33,920 nucleotides of DNA, from the NCBI GenBank assembly GCA_038200305.1, contig JBBPYD010000019.1, positions 1 through 33,920 of the forward strand, in the 5' to 3' direction. Within the stretch, counting starts at the first letter, position 1. Each line of letters opens with the position of its first letter. The position numbers and the translations under genes are program-made. The notes under the pieces were generated by a model. It was not told the DNA's origin. It worked only from the letters and a program-made list of their open reading frames with translations, and made no database searches. The stretch comes from JANXXV01 sp038200305. GTDB lineage: Bacteria; Acidobacteriota; Terriglobia; Bryobacterales; Bryobacteraceae. Positions 23,127 to 31,555 of the stretch are shown here, piece after piece.

Positions 23127-24818
23127 CTAAGGAAGCTTCATAGCGTCCGTTAATGCCTTAACCCGCGAATTGCCAAGCATCCAGTCAAATGCGGGTTCTC
23201 GCTTCACGTAGATCAGATCGGGCTCGTGCATCTGAAACGCCAGATCGAGGCGTGCAAGGGCCTTGTCCGATTCGCCAAGCCGGGCGTGAAGCACCGCCTG
23301 TAGATAGTTCGCTGGGGCCTTTTGCTTTGACAGGAAATTCAGGCGGGCCCGCCAGTAGCCGCGAGGTCCGTCTGTTTGCAAGGCCTCTCTAAGGATCGAC
23401 GCCTGCGGGTGGAGCACGTTGGCAAGTTGCCATGCATCGATCGCCTTATCCCACTGGGCGGCATCTTCATAGGACCAGGCTAAAAAATGAAAAGCAAGCT
23501 CGCTATGAGGATCCAGTTCCAGCGTCCGCAGCCCCGCTTTGATCGCGTTCGGGTAGTCTCGCGCACGCAAGTAATGCCAACTTAGGTGGCCGCTGATCTG
23601 CAGATCCAGCGGATCCAGTTCCAGCGCCCTCCGGCTTTCCGCCAGAGACTCACTGAGCCGGCCAATGGCAATGAGATAGTGCGAGAACCAGTGATGAGCT
23701 GCCGCATCATTTCCGTTGAGAGCGATGGCGCGCCGGAACTGCCGCTCAGCCGCCTCCCAATTCCGATCCAGTTGCAGATGCACGATCGCCTGGCTGGTAT
23801 GCGCCTCAGCAAGGTTCTCGTCCAACGCGAGCGCCTTATCGACCGCCTTCTGGGCTGAAGCCCAAGCCTCCAGCGGCGGCATCGAACTTTCCCAGGCCAG
23901 AGCCACGTAGCACTCGGCCAAACCGGCATAAGCCTGGGCGTACCGGGGATCTTTCTGGATCGCTTGTTGGAAGAACGCGAGCGCCCTTCTTCTTGACGCC
24001 GCATCGGGTCTGCTTCGATGGAACCGGCCCAGCAGGTATGAATTGTAAGCTTCCAGATCTCTGCTCCCGGTAACTGCATGGGCCGAATGGTTGTCCGGAC
24101 GTATGGTTCGGGCAACCTGGTTCGAGATGTCCTCCTGAATGTTAAAAATGCCGCCCTCATCGCGATCATAGGTTTGCGACCAAATGTGATATCCGCTCCG
24201 CGCGTCGTTCAATTGCACGGTGACCCGCAATCTCTTGTCCTGCCGGCGCACGCTGCCTTCCAGAACCGTAGTGACGTGTAGCTGCTGTGCAATCGAGCGA
24301 ATGTCGCGCGCTTTCCCCTTGAACTGGAAGGCGGTTGTACGGGCCACGACACGCACGCCGTCGAGATGGGCAACGGCGTTCGTCAGTTCCTCAGTGAGAC
24401 CATCGCTGAAATACTCATCCTCCGGGTTGGGGGTCAGATTTACAAATGGCAGGACAACTAGCGAATCCACGCGCTGTCCCGTGTTGCGGATTCTGGCCGA
24501 GACGTAAACGGCGAGTACAGCGGCTGACGCGATGGCGAGTACGCTCCAGATCCACAAGGCGCGGACTCTGCGGCTAGGGGCGCGAACCGGCGCGGACCGC
24601 GGGTCCGGCTGCGCCGTTCCCGTTGCGGATACATCTTCCACCTCCATCAAAAACCGGTATCCGCGGCGCGGAATCGTTTCGATGTAGTTTCCCTCTCCGA
24701 AGATCTTTCGCAGAACCGAAATGTTCTGGGTAAGATTGTTCTCCTCGACGAACGTTTCCGGCCACACCAACCTGAGCAGTTCCGCTTTATCGACGATCTT
24801 GCCTTGCCGCGCGACCAA
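23127..24818 (-). CDS. Winged-helix membrane regulator with TolB-like and TPR domains; true start unclear
   Basis: A 563-residue frame from a TTG at 24818. It has the second half of an OmpR-type winged helix (KIVDKAELLRLVWPETFVEE, NLTQNISVLRKIFG, YIETIPRRGYRF) and a membrane helix (ALWIWSVLAIASAAVLAVYV). The FlgO/TolB-like segment of adenylate-cyclase-associated proteins follows (SLVVLPFVNLTPNPEDEYFS, DGLTEELTNAVAHL), then TPR repeats to the C-terminus. Upstream of 24818 the same frame continues to encode the first half of the winged helix (FGPFEIDFGQRLLF, PLTPKAFDTLAVL) back to about 24920, with the frame open to 24977. It has no ATG, GTG or TTG, so the start codon is lost or non-canonical, and from 24818 the DNA-binding domain would be incomplete. 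Confidence 0.82.
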   Translation of the reverse strand: MVARQGKIVDKAELLRLVWPETFVEENNLTQNISVLRKIFGEGNYIETIPRRGYRFLMEVEDVSATGTAQPDPRSAPVRAPSRRVRALWIWSVLAIASAAVLAVYVSARIRNTGQRVDSLVVLPFVNLTPNPEDEYFSDGLTEELTNAVAHLDGVRVVARTTAFQFKGKARDIRSIAQQLHVTTVLEGSVRRQDKRLRVTVQLNDARSGYHIWSQTYDRDEGGIFNIQEDISNQVARTIRPDNHSAHAVTGSRDLEAYNSYLLGRFHRSRPDAASRRRALAFFQQAIQKDPRYAQAYAGLAECYVALAWESSMPPLEAWASAQKAVDKALALDENLAEAHTSQAIVHLQLDRNWEAAERQFRRAIALNGNDAAAHHWFSHYLIAIGRLSESLAESRRALELDPLDLQISGHLSWHYLRARDYPNAIKAGLRTLELDPHSELAFHFLAWSYEDAAQWDKAIDAWQLANVLHPQASILREALQTDGPRGYWRARLNFLSKQKAPANYLQAVLHARLGESDKALARLDLAFQMHEPDLIYVKREPAFDWMLGNSRVKALTDAMKLP

Positions 24819-24980
24819 GACTGCGAGGGTATCGAAAGCCTTCGGCGTCAGCGGAACGGAATCGCCGAAGCGAAAGAGTAGACGTTGTCCGAAATCGATC
24901 TCGAATGGCCCAAACCTGGATTGCCGGTACTGAGGTAAAAATCCCGATTCAGTGAATGTTGGCCACGAATGCCGCTCCTA

Positions 24981-25536
24981 CTGAAGCGTGGCCGGGTGCT
25001 AGAGCCAGCATGGAGCGGCTGTCTAATTTACCCGTCCCACCATGCGCCGAATACGGGCGCTCTTGCCGGAGGCGCAGCGGTGGGATTCAGCTTTCCGTTC
25101 CTGCTCGCTAGCGAATGCGCAGCGATAGTGGTGACGCCTGTTCCTGGCATTGTAAATGACTCCATTGGGTTCGCTCTCTCCTATGCGGTGGCCGTTTCTA
25201 GCGGATGGCGTACCGGGCGCCGTTCGGGTGGCGAGGAATCGTCTGGATGATCGCCGAGATCCGCATCATAGGAGGTCCAAGAGACTATGAGATGGGAGCA
25301 CGGAATCCGGGAACCATTCTGAACTTTGGGGTTCCTCATCGTGCTTCACCGGTGCCGCATCAGTTCTTCAGACGAAGCCCACGATGCATGCACCTCGGTG
25401 TCAATTTTTGGAGTTTTAGGAAGACCCACTGGAGCGCTATGATAGGTCCAGGGATTAAGAATAGGAAACCGCTTATCCGGTTCACAAAGGCAGCGCTCCG
25501 GCCAGGAACACTACCTCGTGTAAACCCGCTTAGTAT
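24981..25536. other. Gene-free stretch
   Basis: Two overlapping plus-strand ORFs (from 24969 and 25205) show no recognisable domain, no ribosome site and no codon pattern like neighbouring genes. It contains the 5' flank of the regulator and the 3' flank of the PEP-CTERM gene. Confidence 0.5.
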
Positions 25537-26298
25537 CTAAGCTCTGCTTGTTCTCCGCTTCAGGAAAATCGACAGACCAATCAGCCCGCTTCCGAGCATC
25601 CATGCCGTCGTTGGTTCCGGCACCGCGCTGCCGCCACCACCACCACCACCGCCCGGCTGCGTGCTGCCAATGCGTGCGATAGATACAGTTTCCGGTCCGG
25701 CATTTGCGCTACTGGCGGACGCTGACGCGCCAATCACCAGAGTCGGATTGCTCGCCAGAAGCGCATTGGCTTGCGCGGCTTGCGTTGCATCCAGTTGGAA
25801 ACCGAAACCGGCATTTCCAACGCCTGAAAAAGCAGCCGCAGTAAAGGGAGTGACGGTTGAGAAAGCTCTCAAAAATGCGCCACTGCTGGTGAACAGATTT
25901 AAGGACAGGTTAGTCAGAGTGATCGTCTGGTCGACCGTGTTTCCGCCTTCGTTGCCGTTAAAAACGAGAATCGCGTTCGCAAAAGTATTCGAACCGGTAG
26001 AAGTGATTCCTAAGCTCGAAGCCGTATACGTATTATTGCCGGACCCCGTCTGCTCGTTGGTGACGCCACCCGGAGCCGTTACACCCCCAAAGCACTGATC
26101 CGAGCCCGTCGCTGTGGCGCCACCCAGGAAGCCAACGCAACCAACTTCCGTTCCCGTATTCTGGAACGTCACGATCGAATTCACAGCCCCGAGCCCGTTT
26201 CCAGTACTTGGAACAATGTTTATAGGAATGAGCGTAGCGAAGGCCGAGCTGGTGTATACTGCAAAAACGGCTAGACCTCCTAAAACAGTGTGATTCAT
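25537..26298 (-). CDS. PEP-CTERM sorting-domain protein
   Basis: A 253-residue secreted protein. Signal peptide about 1-22 (LGGLAVFAVYTSSAFA). The mature region is low in charge and rich in Thr, Asn, Gly, Ser and Ala (NTYTASSLGITSTGSNTFAN, QTITLTNLSLNLFTSSGAFL). A run of eight glycines precedes the sorting signal VPEPTTAWMLGSGLIGLSIF and KRRTSRA: the Pro-Glu-Pro motif, one membrane helix and a basic end. By family knowledge an exosortase (EpsH/XrtA type) removes the tail; none is in this window. ATG 26298 has GGAGGAAAG upstream. The gene stands alone. Two Cys in the mature part could pair. Confidence 0.9.
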   Translation of the reverse strand: MNHTVLGGLAVFAVYTSSAFATLIPINIVPSTGNGLGAVNSIVTFQNTGTEVGCVGFLGGATATGSDQCFGGVTAPGGVTNEQTGSGNNTYTASSLGITSTGSNTFANAILVFNGNEGGNTVDQTITLTNLSLNLFTSSGAFLRAFSTVTPFTAAAFSGVGNAGFGFQLDATQAAQANALLASNPTLVIGASASASSANAGPETVSIARIGSTQPGGGGGGGGSAVPEPTTAWMLGSGLIGLSIFLKRRTSRA

Positions 26299-26610
26299 AA
26301 CTTTCCTCCGTATCGCCTAAAATTTTAATTACGCGTCCTCTGGGTCTAAGGTTTACCCCTAGACAGTAAGACATATCAGAGTGTACTCCACATTTGCGGC
26401 AAAATACAAGATCACCCCATCCACTCGATGGCCTATATCATCGCAGTGCAGCGGTATCGGGGGAATGGGGTTGCTTATGAAACAGATTTCCTAGCGTTTG
26501 TTAGGGCTTAGACACTTCCGCGTGCTCCACCGGCGCCGGCTGAACAGCTTTGGTGCCAGCGGAGACGGGTCCTCCATTTCAAACGTTCTCCGCCTCTTCC
26601 AGTTAAGCAA
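26299..26610. other. Intergenic region between two minus-strand genes
   Basis: It holds the ribosome site and presumably the promoter of the PEP-CTERM gene. On the minus strand TTGTAT, 18 bases, then TACACT near 26379-26408 is a weak promoter candidate. No gene is recognised. Confidence 0.4.
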
Positions 26611-28350
26611 TTAGCGGTTGCTCATCCTAGTAACGGTAACCTTGGCGTCCGGCGACACAGCTACGTTACCAACTGCGTCCCAGGCCTTTGCTGTTATCGT
26701 GTGGGCTCCCTGAGAAGCCTTCTTTGTATTCCAGCTATATGTGTAGGGAGCCGCAGTGCCTGTATAGCTGGCAATCCCGTCAACGTAGATTGTGACTTGC
26801 GTTACACTTACGTTGTCCGAGGCATTCACCGAAACAGGTACTGTTCCCGAAACCATCACTCCATTTACCGGCGACTGAACGGATACAACGGGCGGTTGGG
26901 TATCCTGAACCATTACTGACAAAACCGACACGTTGATTGACGCGGAGCCGATGTTCCCCGCCGCATCGTAAGCTTTGACCATAAGCGTGTGGATGCCATT
27001 GGGCCACGCTGCCGGGACGAATGGAAACGAGAACGGGGACGAACTGCCGGTGGTGCTCAACTGCCCATCCACGTAGAACTCGGTTTTTGTGAGGCCGACA
27101 TTGTCGGTTGCGGCGCCCTGAACCTGAATCGAGGACGATACAGTAGCCGAAGCGGCGGGTGAACTCACGACAACCACCGGCGGCGTAGTGTCACCGACGA
27201 CTGACGAGGCTGCTAACAATGCCTTAAATGCATTGATGCGGCCCCATCCGTAGTACTGATCGTAACCGGGTGCACCCAAATCGTCGGAGTTCTGCTGCAG
27301 CAACTGCACCAAGCCCGCATTCGTCAGTGAAGGCCGTGCGGACAGAACCAGGGCCGCAAGACCAGATACGAGGGGCGCCGAAAACGAAGTGCCGGACCAA
27401 TTCCCATAGCTTCCACCCATGCTGGTGGTTAGAATCGAATCGCCCGGGGCCGATAGGTCGACCCATGCGCCAAAGCTGGACCAACCAGGGAGATTATCGT
27501 TGGCGTCGGTCGCGGAAACGGCGATCGCGTTATCGCATGCAGCCGGATAATTCGGAACGGAATTTCCTGCGTTTCCGGCGGACGCGATAACAACCGCTCC
27601 TTTGGACCAGGCATAATCGACAGCGCTTTGCAGAGTGCTGGACGCGCTGGCTCCGCTGATGCTGATAGATATGACGCGAATTCCGTGGTCTGTGGCGTAG
27701 ATAATGGCATTTGCAATGTCCGAGTAGTACGCATAATTTGAGGAACTCAGCACCAGCAGAGGCATGATGGGGTTTTTCCACGCAAGCCCCGCGACTCCGG
27801 TCAAGTTGTCCGTGGCAGCCGCCGCCGTACCTGCCGTCGCCGTTCCGTGACCAAGTACGTCGGAGGTATTAGTATCTCCCGAAAGAAAGTTATAACCTTG
27901 GACCAGTTTGGGAGCGAGATCCGGATGGGCGCCGTCGACGCCCGAATCGATGATTGCAATTCCAACCTGGCTGCTCCCCTGCGAAATATTCCACGCCGAT
28001 CCCGCCTGCACTTTAGCCAGGTGCCATTGAGACGAAAAACTTGAATCGTTCGGAGTAAGTGTTCCTCTTGCCAGATTGTCCCGCTCTATAAACGTGAAGA
28101 GCCCCGTCTTTTCCAGAGCGGCACTTACTTTGTCCAGCGCCTGGGCCGGTACGCGAAGGATCTTTGTGTTGAGTTGGGGGATCTGACCGGCAATGGATGC
28201 GGCCTGTGCGCCGATTGCCGCGGAAACCGCGGCTCCACTCGCACCCTGCCGCGACCTTACTATCAACCGGTCCAGCGGCGGTTGAGCGTTCCGCGATTGG
28301 CTGAATGCAGCGCTGCATAATAACAGAAAAGATATAGTGATTCGATTCAT
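26611..28350 (-). CDS. Secreted subtilisin-family (S8) serine protease with two Ig-like domains
   Basis: A 579-residue protein. Signal peptide about 1-18 is followed by an inhibitor-I9-type propeptide (about 25-95: DRLIVRSRQGASGAAVSAAI). The catalytic domain (about 105-385) shows D135 in IIDSGVDGAHPD, H168 in GHGTATAGT, N260 in SAGNAGN (oxyanion hole) and S322 in GTSFSAPLVSG, so the triad is complete. Two bacterial Ig-like modules follow, each opening DT(T/Q)PPVV and containing a 'DNV--T---VYVDG'-like strand; they may bind a surface or polymer. No PEP-CTERM or LPxT tail. ATG 28350 lies just after a weak CTGGACG ribosome site. A 15-bp palindrome lies about 105 bases upstream. Confidence 0.93.
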   Translation of the reverse strand: MNRITISFLLLCSAAFSQSRNAQPPLDRLIVRSRQGASGAAVSAAIGAQAASIAGQIPQLNTKILRVPAQALDKVSAALEKTGLFTFIERDNLARGTLTPNDSSFSSQWHLAKVQAGSAWNISQGSSQVGIAIIDSGVDGAHPDLAPKLVQGYNFLSGDTNTSDVLGHGTATAGTAAAATDNLTGVAGLAWKNPIMPLLVLSSSNYAYYSDIANAIIYATDHGIRVISISISGASASSTLQSAVDYAWSKGAVVIASAGNAGNSVPNYPAACDNAIAVSATDANDNLPGWSSFGAWVDLSAPGDSILTTSMGGSYGNWSGTSFSAPLVSGLAALVLSARPSLTNAGLVQLLQQNSDDLGAPGYDQYYGWGRINAFKALLAASSVVGDTTPPVVVVSSPAASATVSSSIQVQGAATDNVGLTKTEFYVDGQLSTTGSSSPFSFPFVPAAWPNGIHTLMVKAYDAAGNIGSASINVSVLSVMVQDTQPPVVSVQSPVNGVMVSGTVPVSVNASDNVSVTQVTIYVDGIASYTGTAAPYTYSWNTKKASQGAHTITAKAWDAVGNVAVSPDAKVTVTRMSNR

Positions 28351-29099
28351 TAATCGTCCAGGTTGAGAAGTTAGGAAGGTAAACTAAAGCGCTATTAGCA
28401 CCTTCTTACAGTCTGATTCTGACCGACTAAGGGTCCTGAAAAGCAATATTTTTTTGACCTTACTGTAAGGTAACTACTAAATCTAGTTCTCTCAGGGATA
28501 TGTGAAATAGGCTACCCACCTAAGAGAAGGAACTGATAGGTGCCCAGACGAAGATTTCTAAGTAGTTTTTGGTTCACAAATTCCCCACTCGCTGTATCCC
28601 TACGAAGGCTTGTCCAAAAAAGGCTATTCTGGCAATGGCCTCTTTCCATCATCTTCATTCGCAGACCTGCGAGAAACTGTTGGGAAAACTTCGGCGACAC
28701 GCGCTCGAGGCGGACGCTTATCACCCTCGGCTTCGCAACGGAATGACGGCCGCCTGCTGAGGCCGGGCCGCAGGGCGATTTGCAATACTAATGCGGGATA
28801 CTACACTGGCGGGGTATGTCTACGCTTCGCCAAATATGAGACGATGTCTCGCACCGCCGGCTAACGTGTTTTTCGAGCTTTACTTGCTTACGAGAGTGTC
28901 CTGAGCCGTCCTGCGGCGGGTATGTACCCAATTGAAGATTCAACGCGAAGTGAAAACCTCGAAGAATCGCAGAAAGGCATTCCGGCAAAGATATTCGCCG
29001 GGTACATCGACCTAGCCGGGCCGAAGATAGGCGATTACGCAAAACTACGAGGGTGCTTCGGAAGATACTAACGTCTCTCCCTCGGCGACGCTTTTCGCT
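28351..29099. other. Gene-free stretch
   Basis: Only short ORFs without recognisable families occur. The left part is AT-rich and should hold the subtilase promoter and the palindrome at 28457-28471. The right part runs into the 3' end of the GH144-like gene. Confidence 0.5.
28457..28471. promoter_or_regulatory. Perfect palindrome ACCTTAC-T-GTAAGGT
   Basis: Two 7-bp arms around a single base, in AT-rich sequence after a T-run, 107 bases upstream of the subtilase ATG. Size and position suit a dimeric repressor or activator site; no regulator is adjacent. Confidence 0.45.
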
Positions 29100-30383
29100 T
29101 CAAGCAACTTTGAACCCGGCGCGCTCGAGACCTTTCTGGGCTTCGCGGTTTCTCATGAACGTGCTCCAGACAAAGCCTGTGCGGAGATTCTCGGCCATTG
29201 TCATGGTGATGCCTGTATCAATGCCCACCACGTCGGAGTCGTACCAGTTCTTCAGCGGATTGAAGGCGTTCACGAAGCCGTAGCGGGACCAGCAATGATC
29301 GCCGTAGCGTTTTTTCATGTTCTTCAAAACACGAAGAGTTGCCTGGGGCAGGAATGGGAGCGATCCGCCCGCGGCGCTTGGGACCACTGTGCCATCGATG
29401 GGTCCCATCTGCGGCGGGCCGCCCCACACCACGTATCCGTTTTCCGAATCCGAGGCGGTGATGCCCCAGAGGCCGTCGCTGTAATCAGGAAACTGTTTAG
29501 CCAGTTCCAGACAGAACCGGCGGTGCACTTCAGTAGCAATCCGGGAGTTTTCGAAGTAATCCGCGTACTTGTCCCGTTTGCCGCGGAGGTCGAACCATGC
29601 TTGCGAGTACTGGTGGACAAACAAGGGCGCGTGCGAACCGATGTAGCGAAGTCCGTCGTATTCAAACGTGATCCGCTTCCAGGCGTTCCAGGTTTCGACC
29701 GGCAAAGGATGGGTAGAAGACCCGAGGCCGAGCAGGTACATCATCATAAGTTCGCTGTAGTAGTCCCAGCGGTAAGGCAGGAAGCCGGCCTCGGGCGACC
29801 ATCCGTGCGGCAGCAAGGCGGTGTCCTCAGAAAGCCATATCCACTCGACGCGGTTGAAGATTTGATAAGCCAGACTCGTGATTTCGGCGTGACGGAAGTG
29901 CTGGCGGCACGTGAGGACGCCGCACAGCAACATGGCCGTATCGATGGAAGAGATTTCCGAATCCCACATTCTTTCACCGGTTTTTATGTGGGCGAAGTGA
30001 TAGAAAAATCCACGGTGATTGGGCATGGATTTCCAGAGGAAGCGCAGGGTGGTGAGCACGCGATTGCGGGCGTCCTGGAAAGAGACATAGCCCCGTTTCT
30101 GTCCGATACAAAGCGCCGTTAGCGCAAAGCCGGTGGCCGCGATACTGGCCACAATGCCGTTGTCCGCCGAGCGCACGTGGCACCTGTCCTTCACCAGGCC
30201 GCTCTGCGGATCGGCCTGCTCCCAAAAGAATTGAAAATTCGCTTTCTCCACCTCTTCCAGAAATGCGTCGTCTTCGGGTGAGAGCGCTGGTGGAGCTTCG
30301 CCTGGTTTGGCGATTAGAGGGAGAGATGCGGTCTCCATCATACGGCGCAACAGGGTGCGGCGTGAAAATCGATTTGGACCCAA
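29100..30383 (-). CDS. Glucoamylase-family / GH144-like glycoside hydrolase
   Basis: About 427 residues from the TTG at 30383. FFWEQADPQSGLVKDRC, ASIAATGFALTALCIG, HRGFFYHFAHIKTGERMWDS, EISSIDTAMLLCGVLTCRQH, FVHQYSQAWFDLRGK, WGITASDSENGYVVWGGPP, DGTVVPSAAGGSLPF and NAFNPLKNWYDSDVVGIDTG form the (alpha/alpha)6-barrel signature of the 'glycoamylase' family, whose characterised GH144 members cleave beta-1,2-glucans. The TTG start gives MGPNRFSRRTLLRRM, with a twin-arginine-like SRRTLL but little hydrophobic core. ATG 30341 is the alternative start, and the frame is open to 30524 but would overlap the divergent gene. A deleted second copy lies at 22806-23093. Substrate unproven. Confidence 0.88.
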   Translation of the reverse strand: MGPNRFSRRTLLRRMMETASLPLIAKPGEAPPALSPEDDAFLEEVEKANFQFFWEQADPQSGLVKDRCHVRSADNGIVASIAATGFALTALCIGQKRGYVSFQDARNRVLTTLRFLWKSMPNHRGFFYHFAHIKTGERMWDSEISSIDTAMLLCGVLTCRQHFRHAEITSLAYQIFNRVEWIWLSEDTALLPHGWSPEAGFLPYRWDYYSELMMMYLLGLGSSTHPLPVETWNAWKRITFEYDGLRYIGSHAPLFVHQYSQAWFDLRGKRDKYADYFENSRIATEVHRRFCLELAKQFPDYSDGLWGITASDSENGYVVWGGPPQMGPIDGTVVPSAAGGSLPFLPQATLRVLKNMKKRYGDHCWSRYGFVNAFNPLKNWYDSDVVGIDTGITMTMAENLRTGFVWSTFMRNREAQKGLERAGFKVA

Positions 30384-30417
30384 AGCCCAGTCTAACAATG
30401 ATGGATTATAGAAGTGG

Positions 30418-31530
30418 ATGATTCGAGAGCGGAAGACTTTCACATGGATGACAGTAGTTGCGATCGCTTGCGGCGCGGCCGCGGTTGGGGTCCTGATCAA
30501 TATGTGGCTGCTGCATTCTCCCATTCAGCCGCTTTCTCTCGCTGGCGCGGTGCTTCGGCAGGACACCGATCCGAAAAAGCAATCGCCCATCGCAAACACG
30601 AAGATTACCGCGGCCGGTGGATTGTCTTCCGGGAGCGCAAAATCCGATTCTTCGGGCCATTTCCATCTGACGTTACGCCCCGGCGTGCCACCCGGTCAAC
30701 CGGTCACGCTGAAATTTGAGCATGGCCAGTATAAGCCGCTGGAGATTACTGAAATTCCAAAAGATCAGCTGTATATCGTCCGGATGGAGCCGATTGTTCG
30801 AGAGCCGCTCACGAAACCGAATCACCCGGAAACGCCAGTTAAGCAGGTACAGATCAAGGATGTGCGAGTGCGGTATTCCGTTAAGAGCCAGACGACGATC
30901 AACGTGGGCAGTATTGCGAAGGAGTTTGAGGTGGCCAATGCCGGCAATGTGCCTTGCAAAGGCCACCGCCCCTGTTCGCCCGATGGCAAGTGGAAGGCAG
31001 CTACCGGCTCGCTTTCGCTTGACGCGCAGGAGGGCAATGAGTTCCGGAATGTGCGGGTATCCTGCATTGCGGGGCCTTGTCCGTTCACCAGGATTGAACC
31101 TGACGATCTGTCTTCTAGGGACATCGCGCAAAACGGACTCGCTTCCGGCGGCCAAGTCCGCCGAGTTCCTCATTCGTCTGGCGCCGCGGCAAGCGGCCTT
31201 CGCGCTTCTCCCGCCCGCAGGATCAAGATATCGGTTCTTAACTGGTCCGATACGGCGGTTTTTTTGGTGGAAGCTGAGGTGACCCGCACCATGGTGACCG
31301 ACACGATCCGCCGCTTGTACCCGTTCCTCACGGGCCAGACGATGAGCTTCGCGCTGCCGGCCGCGGCGGAAGGGCCAAGCGTCGAGGCCGACCTGAATGG
31401 AGAAGAAATCGTTTTTCCGCTTGGGCCGAAGCTGATCCTATCCTGGGCTACATGCAGCGTGGAAATTGCTCCGGACCGCAACAAGATCTACCGGTGTGAG
31501 TTGAAGCCCGGATACCAGTTCCAGCAATAG
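30418..31530 (+). CDS. Membrane-anchored protein with carboxypeptidase-regulatory-like domain
   Basis: A 370-residue protein. One N-terminal anchor helix (WMTVVAIACGAAAVGVLINM) is followed by a carboxypeptidase regulatory-like beta-sandwich (about 40-125: LAGAVLRQDTDPKKQSPIAN, then SDSSGHFHLTLRPG and TLKFEHGQYKPLEITEIP). The C-terminal half, with VRYSVKSQTTINVGSIAKEF, four Cys in two pairs (CKGHRPC and CIAGPC) and a beta-rich end, is not a family I recognise. It faces the periplasm. Divergent from the GH144-like gene with the starts only about 35-77 bases apart. A helper or sensor role in polysaccharide use would be a guess. The esterase-propeller gene begins 25 bases after its stop. Confidence 0.75.
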   Translation: MIRERKTFTWMTVVAIACGAAAVGVLINMWLLHSPIQPLSLAGAVLRQDTDPKKQSPIANTKITAAGGLSSGSAKSDSSGHFHLTLRPGVPPGQPVTLKFEHGQYKPLEITEIPKDQLYIVRMEPIVREPLTKPNHPETPVKQVQIKDVRVRYSVKSQTTINVGSIAKEFEVANAGNVPCKGHRPCSPDGKWKAATGSLSLDAQEGNEFRNVRVSCIAGPCPFTRIEPDDLSSRDIAQNGLASGGQVRRVPHSSGAAASGLRASPARRIKISVLNWSDTAVFLVEAEVTRTMVTDTIRRLYPFLTGQTMSFALPAAAEGPSVEADLNGEEIVFPLGPKLILSWATCSVEIAPDRNKIYRCELKPGYQFQQ

Positions 31531-31555
31531 CCTGGGATAGAATACGCTGACAGCT

